Source: Alkalicoccobacillus porphyridii
GTDB taxonomy: Bacteria; Bacillota; Bacilli; Bacillales; Bacillaceae_D
NCBI RefSeq assembly: GCF_007293315.1
Contig: NZ_VLXZ01000022.1
Location: 1-37,694 of the forward strand
Length of the DNA stretch: 37,694 nt
Reading direction: 5' to 3'
Part shown: one piece after another, positions 17,115-25,661 of the stretch
Layout of the letters: every line of letters starts with the position of its first letter
Position numbering within the stretch: position 1 is the first letter of the stretch
Position numbers and translations under genes: made by a program
The notes under the pieces: model-generated
Told to the model about the DNA's origin: nothing
Seen by the model: the letters and a program-made list of their open reading frames with translations, nothing else
The model's database searches: none

Positions 17115-17291
17115 ATGGGATATTATGGAGGTTACCCTGGGGGCTATTATCCTCCTAAGGGATATGGGTATCCTTATAATGCTTGTGGCTACAAAGGATA
17201 CAAAAAGGGACCCAACACCGGATTCTTTTTCGCTTTAATTATCCTGCTTTTTATTTTATTTGTTATTGTTGGAGGAGCAGGCTGGTATTAA
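17115..17291 (+). CDS. YjcZ-family mini membrane protein
   Basis: A 58-residue protein: Gly/Tyr/Pro-rich N-terminus (MGYYGGYPGGYYPP), short basic segment, then one hydrophobic helix (FALIILLFILFVIVGG) ending in GWY and stop. This is the layout of the YjcZ/SscA-type small proteins of Bacillus, some of which are made in sporulation. ATG 17115 is preceded by AAAGGTGG ten bases upstream. An overlapping longer reading in another frame (from 17050) lacks these features. A terminator follows directly. Confidence 0.85.
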   Translation: MGYYGGYPGGYYPPKGYGYPYNACGYKGYKKGPNTGFFFALIILLFILFVIVGGAGWY

Positions 17292-17310
17292 GAAACAATT
17301 TTTATTAGAA

Positions 17311-17347
17311 AGAAGCGGACATGTATTGTTCGCTTCTTTTTTTGATG
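17311..17347 (+). terminator. Terminator of the YjcZ-like gene
   Basis: GAAGCGGAC (17312-17320) pairs with GTTCGCTTC (17328-17336, one G-T pair) and is followed by a T-run. Confidence 0.85.
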
Positions 17348-17380
17348 GTTGAGGTGTTCGTGGAGCGGAATCTGGGGAGA

Positions 17381-18150
17381 GGGCTTCTTGGTTGAAGCTG
17401 CTTGGCTCTTGGTGCGGGGCTTCTTCCTCTTGGTATCGCTCTTGGGCTCTTAGTAACTGCGGTTTTCTTCTGGGTCAGGGCTCCTCTTGGTATGGCTCTT
17501 TCGCTCTTGGTAACAGCTGCCTGGCTCTTGGTGTTGTGCTCCTTCTTCTTGGTATGGCTCTTTCGCTCTTGGTACCAGCTGCCTGGCTCTTGGTGTTGTG
17601 CTCCTTCTTCTTGGTATGGCTCTTTCACTCTTGGTACCAGCTGCTTTCTTCTTGGTGCTCTGCCTCTTCTTCTTAGTAAGGCTCTTTCGCCCTTGGTCAC
17701 AGCGGCTTTCTTCTGGGTGCGGGGCTCCTTTCTCTTGGTATGGCTCTTGGGCTCTGGGTAACTGCGGCTTTCTTCTTGGTACGGGGCTTCTTCCTCTTGG
17801 TATGGCTTGTTGGCTCTGGGTAACTGCGGCTTTCTTCTTGGTGCGGGGCTTCTTTCTCTTGGTATGGCTTGTTGGCTCTTGGTTACTGCGGCTTTCTTCT
17901 GGGTGCGGAGCTTCTTCCTCTTGGTATCGCTCTTGGGCTCTTGGTTACTGCGGCTTTCTTCTTAGTGCGGAGCTTCTTCCTCTTGGTATGGCTCTTTCAC
18001 TCTTGGTACCAGCTGCTTTCTTCTTGGTGTTTTGCCTCTTCTTCTTGGTAAGGCATTTTCGCTCTTGGTTACTGCGGCTTTCTTCTTGGTGCTGTACTCC
18101 TTCTTCTTGCTAAACTCATTGGCTCTTGGTTACATCAGCTTGGCTCTTCC
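17381..18150. repeat. CTTGGT short-tandem array, ~20.5-bp period
   Basis: About 37 degenerate units, each with a CTTGGT core and a pyrimidine-rich spacer; measured steps between cores include 21, 21, 20, 21 and 20. Three units form a higher-order ~62-bp repeat (cores CTTGGTAACTGC, CTTGGTGCGG, CTTGGTATGG). Neither 62 nor 20.5 is a multiple of three and the open frames drift, so it is non-coding. It lies between convergent genes, after the YjcZ-like terminator. Two CTTGGT units recur at the start of the array at 26179. Confidence 0.9.
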
Positions 18151-18232
18151 CCTCACTTAATAACGCAACGATTCTTATCCCTTTAACTCCCTATCCAGAT
18201 TCTCCTCATAAATGAACTATATTTAAAATATC

Positions 18233-18262
18233 AAAAACCCGGCATCCATTTAGGCCGGGTTT
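18233..18262 (-). terminator. Terminator of the Gly/Tyr-rich mini-gene
   Basis: AAACCCGG (18235-18242) with CCGGGTTT (18255-18262); the minus strand continues with T. It is G/C-rich, roughly symmetrical, and also faces the repeat array on the plus side. Confidence 0.85.
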
Positions 18263-18286
18263 TGTATAGGCACGTTCACTTTTTAA

Positions 18287-18526
18287 CTAATATGGATATG
18301 GGTAAGGATAATATGGCTGGTATGGGTAAGGTGGATAGTTGTAGTATCCATAAGGCGAGAACAACGCACTTCCTACCACTCCACCTAAAAATCCACCTAC
18401 CAACCCTCCTCCAAAGGCTCCGCCAAAACCACCATATCCTCCATATGGTCTCGGGCGTCCTGGCCCCCAGCCGGGACGGCGAGTTGAACGGAATAAAGGC
18501 CATTGATACTGATTTCTTGCATACAT
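18287..18526 (-). CDS. Gly/Tyr/Pro-rich mini-protein
   Basis: A 79-residue product. The N-terminus is basic and aromatic (MYARNQYQWPLFRSTRRP), the middle is a glycine-rich hydrophobic segment (GGAFGGGLVGGFLGGVVG) that could be membrane-inserted, and the tail is Tyr/Pro repeats ending PYPYPY. AAGGAGGG seven bases before ATG 18526 and a terminator support expression. It resembles small coat- or membrane-associated Bacillus proteins, but I do not recognise a named family. Confidence 0.75.
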   Translation of the reverse strand: MYARNQYQWPLFRSTRRPGWGPGRPRPYGGYGGFGGAFGGGLVGGFLGGVVGSALFSPYGYYNYPPYPYQPYYPYPYPY

Positions 18527-18593
18527 GTACTTCCCTCCTTAATAAGGGCAATCCATGTATTCTATGCCATTAGCCCGTGAAGAGTGCAGCCCT

Positions 18594-20624
18594 CTAGTTA
18601 ACATTTGACTGCAAAATTTCAGCTGCTTTGTCTACTACGTATCCGCTTCCGCCTTTATCACTAACATCATCAACCATCATTACTAGAAGGAAATCAGGAT
18701 CATCAACGTTCACTGCGACAAACCAACCATGCTCCTTCCCGTCATCCTCTTGACTTAGCTTTAACTCAGCAGTCCCTGTTTTTCCAGCAATACGTACACC
18801 TTCAACTGCTGCTTGAGTTGCTGTGCCACGAGAATCTTCAAGAACATCAATCAGATCCTGCTGCAAAAGCTCAGCGTGCTCAGCTGACATAACGCCTTCC
18901 TTCCAAATGCCCTCCTGCTCATCTAACTCAAGAAGTGGTTTTACGATGCTTCCATCATTAACTATCGTAGTGAAGGTTAAGCCAAGATGAAGTGGATTCA
19001 TTTGTATTTCGCCTTGTCCATATCCACTATCAGCAAGCTGAATATCATTTCGAAAGCCTTCTTCTCCAGTTAACGTTGATATATTAAATAATTCAGGCAA
19101 AGGTAATTCTTCGCCGAAACCAAACGCTTCTGCTCCCTCAGTAAACGCGTCCTCACCAAGATTAAGGGCTTGATCGGCGAAATAAATGTTATCAGAATAA
19201 ACAAGCGCTTTACGCAAATCAACCGGTTCACCGTAATCATGAACTCTAGTTACCGAATATCCTCCCCATCCAGCACCCTCAGGCTGCCAGCTATACCCAT
19301 CTACATCAATCGTTTCTGCGGGATCCAAAGTTCCTGCTTCGAGTCCAATGGCCGCTGTTAGTAATTTAAAAGTAGAACCAGGTGAAAATGTTTGAGAGAA
19401 TCGATTTGTTAAAGGATCATCTTCATTTGCTTCAATATCCTGTTGCTGTCTGGAAGTAAAACCTGCAGCTCTTAGATTTGGATCATATGAAGGCTGATTA
19501 ACTAATGCGAGTACCTGTCCATTAGTTGGGTGCATCGCAGTAGCTGTTCCGGCATCCTCGCCAAGTTCATTAAAAATTTCTTCTTGCAATTCCACATCTA
19601 TGGTAAGTGTGATATCTTCCCCAGCCTCTGGTTCCGTTTCTAATAACGTTTCTTTTACTTCATCACCTTGATCAATTAATCTTAAAGCCCCGCCAACTTT
19701 TCCACGTAAACGCTCTTCGAATACACTTTCAAGTCCAGCTTGGCCTATTTTATCATATGAGTTATAACCTAACTCCTCGTATTCCTCTAATTGTTCTGCC
19801 GTAATATCCCGAAGAAAACCAGTTAAATGCCCTGTTGTTGCTCCATATGGATATTCACGACCATCAGCCATTTGGTAAGTGGCCCCTGTGATACTCCTCA
19901 GTTCCTCTTCAGCCCACTCTAGCTCTGTTATTGGCACTGAATGGATTGGTACAAATGCCCCATCTGTTACCCATGATTGGTCAAGCCTTGCTTCAATTGT
20001 TTCTCGAGACACACCTGTCATATCAGAAAAATCCTCTATAAATTCTTCACGATCCTCAATTCTTTCAGGTACCGTGCCAATGTTAACGATATTGCCATTA
20101 ACCGCTAAGCCGTTCCCATTTCGATCAAACAGCTCACCTCGAACAGGTACCGAGTTAGTAACATTGAATCTATCTCCATTCTCATACGCAGGGTAGACTA
20201 AAGCATCTTCCCAAACTACACTCCATTGATCCCCATCCTCTAATTCTTCCAACTGCAGTTGAATATCCTGATCAAATTCAACGTCACCTAAGGAATTACT
20301 TATACTAACTGATAAGGGTGCACTGTATTCACCCTCTGGTATGTCACTATTTTCATCATCTTCTGGAAAAGTCGCCTCTACCTGAATGGTATTGAGTTGC
20401 ATAGATTCATATAAATTACCTATTCTTTCGACAAATTCAGCCTGAGTTTCCTCTATTGACGCTTCACTAAGCATTGCATACATTTCCTCATAATTCTGTT
20501 CATTCCATTGATCTATAAAGGTTTGAAGCGTTTCAGTTGGATCAGGCTCACTGCCAAAACAGCCTGTTAAAAAAAGACCACTAAACAGTCCTGTTATCAT
20601 TAGTCCCCTTTTTGTACGACGCAT
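18594..20624 (-). CDS. Penicillin-binding transpeptidase, MecA_N type (PbpC-like)
   Basis: A 676-residue lipid-anchored class B penicillin-binding protein that cross-links peptidoglycan outside the membrane. Lipobox LTGC is at the end of the signal; an NTF2-like MecA_N domain follows (ETLQTFIDQWNEQNYEEMY), then a dimerisation domain (VRGELFDRNGNGLA) and the transpeptidase with Ser417 in STFK, Ser477 in SDN and Lys615 in KTG, all intact. This domain order is that of B. subtilis PBP3 and staphylococcal PBP2a, proteins often poorly inhibited by beta-lactams. Start chosen at ATG 20624 (MRRTKRG) after GGTGGG; a 16-residue longer reading to 20672 exists. Single gene. Confidence 0.93.
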   Translation of the reverse strand: MRRTKRGLMITGLFSGLFLTGCFGSEPDPTETLQTFIDQWNEQNYEEMYAMLSEASIEETQAEFVERIGNLYESMQLNTIQVEATFPEDDENSDIPEGEYSAPLSVSISNSLGDVEFDQDIQLQLEELEDGDQWSVVWEDALVYPAYENGDRFNVTNSVPVRGELFDRNGNGLAVNGNIVNIGTVPERIEDREEFIEDFSDMTGVSRETIEARLDQSWVTDGAFVPIHSVPITELEWAEEELRSITGATYQMADGREYPYGATTGHLTGFLRDITAEQLEEYEELGYNSYDKIGQAGLESVFEERLRGKVGGALRLIDQGDEVKETLLETEPEAGEDITLTIDVELQEEIFNELGEDAGTATAMHPTNGQVLALVNQPSYDPNLRAAGFTSRQQQDIEANEDDPLTNRFSQTFSPGSTFKLLTAAIGLEAGTLDPAETIDVDGYSWQPEGAGWGGYSVTRVHDYGEPVDLRKALVYSDNIYFADQALNLGEDAFTEGAEAFGFGEELPLPELFNISTLTGEEGFRNDIQLADSGYGQGEIQMNPLHLGLTFTTIVNDGSIVKPLLELDEQEGIWKEGVMSAEHAELLQQDLIDVLEDSRGTATQAAVEGVRIAGKTGTAELKLSQEDDGKEHGWFVAVNVDDPDFLLVMMVDDVSDKGGSGYVVDKAAEILQSNVN

Positions 20625-20742
20625 ATATCCCACCATCCAATTCATCTTGTAGTCTATGTATAGAACAAACAAACCCCTACAAGTTTACCATACATTTTGA
20701 AGAAATTTGGAACTTATTATCGTTTCAAAAATGACTTCTTTT

Positions 20743-20866
20743 GATGTATTTCGTGCTCCTCCCGATGTATCCAGTCTTCTTCCCATGTATTTCACTCTCC
20801 TCTCGATGTATCCAGTCTTCTTCCGATGTATTTCACTCTCCTCGCGATGTATCCAGCCTTCTCCAT
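20743..20866. repeat. GATGTAT short-tandem array, 20/21-bp period
   Basis: Six cores (GATGTAT, one CATGTAT) start at 20743, 20764, 20784, 20805, 20825 and 20846, spaced 21, 20, 21, 20, 21. Two alternating spacers (CCAGTCTTCTTC and TTCACTCTCCTC types) make a ~41-bp dimer. It lies between the 3' end of the nitroreductase gene and the 5' end of the penicillin-binding protein gene, so it could be transcribed into the leader of the latter. Confidence 0.9.
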
Positions 20867-20907
20867 CAAAAAAACAGCTTACCGATCCACTAATCGGCAA
20901 ACTGTTT
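20867..20907 (-). terminator. Nitroreductase terminator
   Basis: Stem 20872-20886 with 20893-20907 (two mismatches or wobbles), followed on the minus strand by seven T. It lies between the nitroreductase stop and the GATGTAT array. Confidence 0.85.
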
Positions 20908-20914
20908 AGCTAAT

Positions 20915-21487
20915 TTATTCACTGATAATCGTTAGCTTTTCTTTGATATCAGTACGTTTTTTAGGTTTTGGTACGTCTTTGATGTAACCAAGCATTAATG
21001 TTGCTACAATTTTTTCTCCAGGTTTAACGCCTATTTTCTCACGGAAAGTTGGATTATAGATCCAATCATTGGAGCGCCAGATCATGCCGATATTTCTTGC
21101 CCATGCAGCGAGCTGGAAGTTTTGGATGAGTGCACTGACTGCAGCGTGGTCTTCGTCCCACGTTTTTTGGCGGGGATCTTCGGGCATAATTACGACTAAG
21201 TGAACTGGGATTGACCGGAAATGATCTGCTTTCTTTTGCACTCCTTCCGATATTTGTCCGCCTGGTGCTGGCTGAGACTCAATAAATGCTTGGATAAATG
21301 TTTCAGTACCTTCTCCGGTGTATAGCAGAAAGCGCCATGGTTCAGTCATCTTATGATTCGGAGCCCACTTGGCCACTTCTAATAGCTCAATCAGCTCATC
21401 TGTTGGCACTTGATCGGGTTTAAAGCTTGTGACGGATCGTCGCTCTCTTATGAGTTCATCAATTACTTTTTGTCGTTCGTTATTCAT
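20915..21487 (-). CDS. Nitroreductase-family FMN oxidoreductase
   Basis: A 190-residue cytosolic flavoprotein. RRSVTSFKPDQVP and AKWAPNHKMTEPWRF are the FMN-binding front of the YdjA/nitroreductase fold, and the tail VATLMLGYIKDVPKPKKRT is the family's C-terminal signature. These enzymes reduce nitroaromatics or quinones with NAD(P)H; the natural substrate is unknown. Start ATG 21487 after GGGAGG. A Fur-box-like sequence lies 28 bases upstream, suggesting iron-responsive expression. Confidence 0.92.
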   Translation of the reverse strand: MNNERQKVIDELIRERRSVTSFKPDQVPTDELIELLEVAKWAPNHKMTEPWRFLLYTGEGTETFIQAFIESQPAPGGQISEGVQKKADHFRSIPVHLVVIMPEDPRQKTWDEDHAAVSALIQNFQLAAWARNIGMIWRSNDWIYNPTFREKIGVKPGEKIVATLMLGYIKDVPKPKKRTDIKEKLTIISE

Positions 21488-21514
21488 TCCTAGTACCTCC
21501 CAAAAGGCAATAAT

Positions 21515-21529
21515 TAATAATGATTCTCA
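21515..21529 (-). promoter_or_regulatory. Fur-box-like operator
   Basis: On the minus strand TGAGAAT-C-ATTATTA, matching the 7-1-7 Fur consensus TGATAAT-N-ATTATCA at 12 of 14 positions. It lies between the nitroreductase start and a possible minus-strand promoter (TTGCAA at 21561-21566). PerR or Zur sites have related forms, so the regulator is not certain. Confidence 0.6.
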
Positions 21530-21613
21530 ATTAACAGTACCCTAGTCTCTTTTACATTGCAAGAAATAAATGCAAGCTCTTCTTTTTATTTTTCTAAAAG
21601 TTTTGAATTCCCC

Positions 21614-21642
21614 TTGCCAAATGGAAGATGTCTGGGTAGAAT
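21614..21642 (+). promoter_or_regulatory. Promoter of the ABC exporter operon
   Basis: TTGCCA (21614-21619), exact 17-bp spacer, TAGAAT (21637-21642). The predicted transcript begins about 40 bases before the leader-peptide ATG. Confidence 0.7.
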
Positions 21643-21688
21643 GAAGAAGATTCTAACCAACTAATGTTAATGAGAGGAGCTGTGTGAG

Positions 21689-21751
21689 ATGAAAGACATG
21701 CATATCATTCGTACAACAATTTTATACACACACAGTTTCGTTACAATATAG
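21689..21751 (+). CDS. 20-residue leader peptide (BmrB-like role)
   Basis: A 20-codon reading frame, MKDMHIIRTTILYTHSFVTI, with AGAGGAG nine bases before its ATG. It is followed by two hairpins and an intrinsic terminator and then the exporter genes. In B. subtilis bmrCD is preceded by the leader gene bmrB, where ribosome stalling by translation inhibitors lets transcription pass a terminator. The peptide here is much shorter than BmrB and not obviously similar, so the function is inferred from layout. Confidence 0.6.
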   Translation: MKDMHIIRTTILYTHSFVTI

Positions 21752-21852
21752 AACTTTTTCTTTAACGTTCTAATGGCAAACTGTGTCTATCAGTTTGCTG
21801 CATAAAAACTCTTACTTACAAGGGGTGTCGTGTTCAGCGGCGCCTCTTTTTT
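21749..21852 (+). terminator. Attenuator region upstream of the ABC exporter
   Basis: Three hairpins in series: TAGAAC/GTTCTA (21749-21754 with 21767-21772, overlapping the leader stop codon), GCAAACTG/CAGTTTGC (21776-21783 with 21791-21798), and a G/C-rich terminator stem (21822-21831 with 21836-21846) running into TTTTTT (21847-21852). The exporter ATG is 39 bases further on, so most transcripts would stop unless the terminator is disabled. Confidence 0.75.
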
Positions 21853-21890
21853 GTTTGTCTTTTTTAATTCATTTTGAGGATGTGTTGTCT

Positions 21891-23639
21891 ATGTTCCGTG
21901 TTTTTGGTCAATTATCTTGGTTCTTTAAGGAGGAATGGAAAAGGTACACGATTGCTATTATTCTTCTTATCATTGTTAGCTTTATTGATTTAATGCCTGC
22001 ACGACTCCTTGGTCTGCTGGTGGATGATTTTCAGCTTGGATCATTAACTTTAGAGCGTGGGGCCATGTACGCAGGGATTCTCCTTCTGATTACATTTATG
22101 AGCTATGGGCTAACGTATATTTGGATGTCGAAGTTATTTGGCGGAGCGTTAGTAGTGGAACGTAAGCTTCGTTCCAAATTCATGAACCACCTCCTGCGCA
22201 TGGATGTGCCCTTCTATGAAAAGCGTAAAACGGGAGACCTTATGGCGCAGGGTACAAACGATCTAAAGGCAGTAAGCATGACTGCTGGCTTTGGAATTTT
22301 AACCTTGGTAGATTCAGTTGTTTTTATGCTGATTATCCTTGGGGCCATGATTATTCTTGTTGATTGGAAGCTTACATTAGCAGCTGTTTTGCCTCTTCCT
22401 CTTATCGGGATTATGATTTCGATTTTAGGTATACAAATTCATGCTCGATTTACTAAAGCCCAAGAGGCGTTTGGTTCCTTAAATGGTCGAGTGCTTGAAT
22501 CAGTGGCGGGTATGCGAGTCATTCGTGCCTTTCGTAAAGAGAGACAGGATGAGAATAAATTTAATAGCATGAGTGAAGATGTTTATAAGCGCAACTTAGA
22601 AGTCGCCAAAATTGAGTCCTTTTTTGAACCCGTTGTAAATATTGTTGTGGCCCTAAGCTATGTCATTGGGTTAGGTTACGGCTCTTATCTTGTTTTTGCA
22701 CAACAGATTACTTTAGGACAGCTGATTACGTTTAATGTGTATCTCGGAATGATGATTTGGCCGATGTTTGCAATTGGGGAGTTAATTAATATCATGCAGC
22801 GTGGCGGTGCGTCCCTTCAGCGTGTTAATCAAACATTGTCTGTTGATCAAGCAGTAAAAGAACCGAAGCAGCCTGTTGCTACCGAAGATTCTGCAAGCAT
22901 CTTATTTGATCAACTAAGCTTTAGCTATCCTACTTCCGAGCTTAATCAGCTTGAAGACTTATGCTTGGAGATCCAATCGGGCGAAACCATTGGAATTGTT
23001 GGTAAGACCGGTAGTGGTAAATCAACGCTCATTAAACAATTACTTAAATATTACCCAAGTGGTAAAGGCGTATTGACTGTTGGAGAACAACCAATTGGAA
23101 AACAGACAAAGTCCCAGGTGCGTGAGAAGATTGGCTACGTTCCTCAGGATCACATTTTATTTTCAAAAACAGTACGTGAAAACATTCTTTTCGGGCACTC
23201 AAATGCTACAGATGCCGAACTAGATGAAGCGATTAGAATCTCTGCATTTGAGCAAGATCTTGACTTTCTTCCAGATGGGTTAGACACATTAGTTGGTGAA
23301 AACGGTGTTTCCTTATCAGGAGGACAAAAGCAGCGGATCTCCATAGCACGGGCACTTATTGCTAACCCACCTATTCTGATACTAGATGATTCGCTATCTG
23401 CAGTGGACGCCAAAACAGAGGCAAAAATCGTTAAGATGCTTCGCGAGGTTAGAGAGGGGCAAACAACAATTATTACGGCACACCGCATGTCTGCGGTTGA
23501 GCAAGCAGATCAAATTATCGTGTTAGACGAAGGACACAAAGCAGAGCTAGGAACCCACAAAGAGCTTATGGCAAATCAAGGCTGGTATTACGAACAAGTT
23601 CAACAGCAGACAAGAGGAATGGAACAGGAGGTGCGCTAA
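21891..23639 (+). CDS. bmrC: Heterodimeric ABC multidrug exporter subunit, BmrC/YheI type
   Basis: A 582-residue half-transporter: six membrane helices (about residues 15-290) and a C-terminal ATPase. Walker A is GKTGSGKST, Q-loop VPQDHILF, signature LSGGQKQR and H-loop TAHRMS. The residue after Walker B is Asp500 (LILDDS) in place of the catalytic Glu, the known degenerate site of BmrC. Start at ATG 21891 follows GAGGATG by eight bases; the longer reading from 21783 would run through the attenuator. The stop overlaps the ATG of the partner gene by one base. Likely substrates are drugs or toxic peptides; expression is probably controlled by the leader upstream. Confidence 0.92.
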   Translation: MFRVFGQLSWFFKEEWKRYTIAIILLIIVSFIDLMPARLLGLLVDDFQLGSLTLERGAMYAGILLLITFMSYGLTYIWMSKLFGGALVVERKLRSKFMNHLLRMDVPFYEKRKTGDLMAQGTNDLKAVSMTAGFGILTLVDSVVFMLIILGAMIILVDWKLTLAAVLPLPLIGIMISILGIQIHARFTKAQEAFGSLNGRVLESVAGMRVIRAFRKERQDENKFNSMSEDVYKRNLEVAKIESFFEPVVNIVVALSYVIGLGYGSYLVFAQQITLGQLITFNVYLGMMIWPMFAIGELINIMQRGGASLQRVNQTLSVDQAVKEPKQPVATEDSASILFDQLSFSYPTSELNQLEDLCLEIQSGETIGIVGKTGSGKSTLIKQLLKYYPSGKGVLTVGEQPIGKQTKSQVREKIGYVPQDHILFSKTVRENILFGHSNATDAELDEAIRISAFEQDLDFLPDGLDTLVGENGVSLSGGQKQRISIARALIANPPILILDDSLSAVDAKTEAKIVKMLREVREGQTTIITAHRMSAVEQADQIIVLDEGHKAELGTHKELMANQGWYYEQVQQQTRGMEQEVR

Positions 23640-25645
23640 TGAGTACGGAAAAACGATTATATCAATACGCTTTAACTAGTAAAAACATGATTATTTGTGC
23701 TCTTATCCTTTTAAGTATATCTGTAGCGGCAGCCTTAACCGGTCCTTTTATCGCCAAAACCATTATTGATAACCATGTTTCAAGCATTGATGAGGCGTGG
23801 TACCCTGTCGAATTTGCAGACAAATCGGTTGATTATAAGGGTACATCATATACACGCATGGGGAATCTTCCTGAGACAGAACGAACGGGTGAACCGATTT
23901 TTATTCAACAGAGTGGCTTAACCTTCTATGTCACAGATGTGGAACTCCCTGATGGGGAAAAGTCATATCAAGACGGGCTACTGCAGGTTTCCAATGCCAA
24001 TGGTGTCACTGAAGCAGAGGCTATTCAATTAGCTCCTGATCAGGTCATGGCTTTTTATAACCCTGAAATCCGCCCTATTATCACATTGCTTCTCATTTAT
24101 CTTGGACTTATTGTTGGTTCTTCCTTTTTTCAATACGGACAGCGCTATCTATTACAAAAATCAGCCAATCGAATCATCCAGCGTATCCGTACGGATGCCT
24201 TTAATCATTTATCACGCTTACCCGTGCGCTTCTTTGATCACCTACCCGCGGGTAAGATTGTCTCTCGCGTAACCAATGACACAGAAGCCATACGTGAGCT
24301 GTATATGACGGTGCTCGCTAACTTTTTCTCGAGTGCCATTTATATCATTGGAATATATATTGCCTTATTCCTACTTGATGTACGTCTTGGATTTATTACG
24401 TTAGTTCTTTTGCCGGTTCTATATATATGGATGAAGCTATACCGTAAATTTTCTGTCGGCTACAACCGGAATATCCGCTCAAAAATTAGTGAAATTAATG
24501 CAGCCATGAATGAAAACATTCAAGGAATGCCGATTATTCAAGCCTATAACCGCGAACCGCAGACTTCAACTGAGTTTGAAAAACTGAATACCGAGCATTA
24601 TGGCTATCAAACAAAGATGCTCAGATTAAACTCTCTTACCTCTCACAACTTAACGGGTGTGCTGCGCAACCTAGTATTTGTGGCGTTAATTGCTGTTGTT
24701 GTAGGAAGTGTTGGTGGCGGATGGGCCAGCTTCTTAACTCTTGGAATTATCTATGCTTTTGTTGACTATGTTAACCGACTATTTGAGCCTGTTAACCAGA
24801 TTGTGAATCAGCTTGCTAACTTAGAGCAAGCGAGGGTCTCTGGAGATCGTGTATTTGAATTAATGAATAAGGAAGGTATTTCTGTGGATGATTCAAAAAT
24901 GGAGCGCCCGCGTGGAGAGGTAGCCTTTCGCGATGTGTCATTTGCATATAAAGATGACGAGTATGTCCTAAAGAACTTGACCTTTACAGCAAAACCAGGT
25001 GAAACTATTGCGTTAGTGGGTCATACCGGTTCTGGAAAAAGCTCAATTATGAACCTCTTGTTCCGGTTTTATGATAACCAAAAAGGAGAAATTCTGATTG
25101 ACGGACAAAACGTTAAGGACCTATCTCCTCAGGCATTACGCGAGCATATGGGAATTGTGTTACAAGAACCTTACTTATTCACGGGAACCATTGCTTCAAA
25201 CATCTCAATGGAGAACCCAAACATCTCAAGAAAAGCCATTGAGAGTGCCATTGATTTAGTTGGAGGAACTGAATTATTTAACTATCTGCCTAACGGATTA
25301 GATGAAGAAGTCCAGGAGAAGGGTAGCACGCTATCAAGCGGTCAGAGACAATTAATTAGCTTTGCCCGAGCGCTTGTTGCCAACCCGGCCATTCTTGTAC
25401 TAGATGAAGCCACCTCAAGTATTGATACAGAAACAGAAGGAATTATCCAACAAGGCATGGAATCTCTTAAAGAGGGACGGACGACCTTTATCATCGCCCA
25501 CCGCCTTTCTACCATTAAGGATGCAGATCAAATCCTGGTATTAAACCGTGGCGAGATTGTAGAAAAAGGCAATCACGATGAGCTCATGGAGCAAAACGGA
25601 TCATACGCCCAAATGTATCGCTTACAAAAAAATCAAGCGAGTTAA
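23639..25645 (+). CDS. bmrD: Heterodimeric ABC multidrug exporter subunit, BmrD/YheH type
   Basis: A 668-residue partner of the preceding gene. An extra extracellular domain of about 90 residues sits between the first two helices (from about residue 45 to 135), as in BmrD. The ATPase is complete: Walker A GHTGSGKSS, Q-loop VLQEPYLF, signature LSSGQRQ, catalytic Glu590 in LVLDEATSS, and H-loop IAHRLS. The pair therefore has one canonical and one degenerate ATP site. TAATG overlap with the upstream gene indicates coupled translation. Confidence 0.93.
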   Translation: MSTEKRLYQYALTSKNMIICALILLSISVAAALTGPFIAKTIIDNHVSSIDEAWYPVEFADKSVDYKGTSYTRMGNLPETERTGEPIFIQQSGLTFYVTDVELPDGEKSYQDGLLQVSNANGVTEAEAIQLAPDQVMAFYNPEIRPIITLLLIYLGLIVGSSFFQYGQRYLLQKSANRIIQRIRTDAFNHLSRLPVRFFDHLPAGKIVSRVTNDTEAIRELYMTVLANFFSSAIYIIGIYIALFLLDVRLGFITLVLLPVLYIWMKLYRKFSVGYNRNIRSKISEINAAMNENIQGMPIIQAYNREPQTSTEFEKLNTEHYGYQTKMLRLNSLTSHNLTGVLRNLVFVALIAVVVGSVGGGWASFLTLGIIYAFVDYVNRLFEPVNQIVNQLANLEQARVSGDRVFELMNKEGISVDDSKMERPRGEVAFRDVSFAYKDDEYVLKNLTFTAKPGETIALVGHTGSGKSSIMNLLFRFYDNQKGEILIDGQNVKDLSPQALREHMGIVLQEPYLFTGTIASNISMENPNISRKAIESAIDLVGGTELFNYLPNGLDEEVQEKGSTLSSGQRQLISFARALVANPAILVLDEATSSIDTETEGIIQQGMESLKEGRTTFIIAHRLSTIKDADQILVLNRGEIVEKGNHDELMEQNGSYAQMYRLQKNQAS

Positions 25646-25661
25646 TCTGTGGAGGAGATTT

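Noticed and set aside
17050-17238. 62-residue open frame overlapping the YjcZ-like gene
   Set aside because: It lacks a good ribosome site and any family features; the frame starting at 17115 has both.
17305-18113. Open frames rich in Leu/Trp (plus strand) or Lys/Arg/Glu (minus strand) over the CTTGGT array
   Set aside because: They are translations of a short tandem repeat in drifting frames, with no start signals; treated as non-coding repeat DNA.
17381-18150. CRISPR array
   Set aside because: Units are ~20 bp, contiguous and degenerate with no unique spacers of regular length, and no cas gene is present. The same applies to 20743-20866 and 26179-26530.
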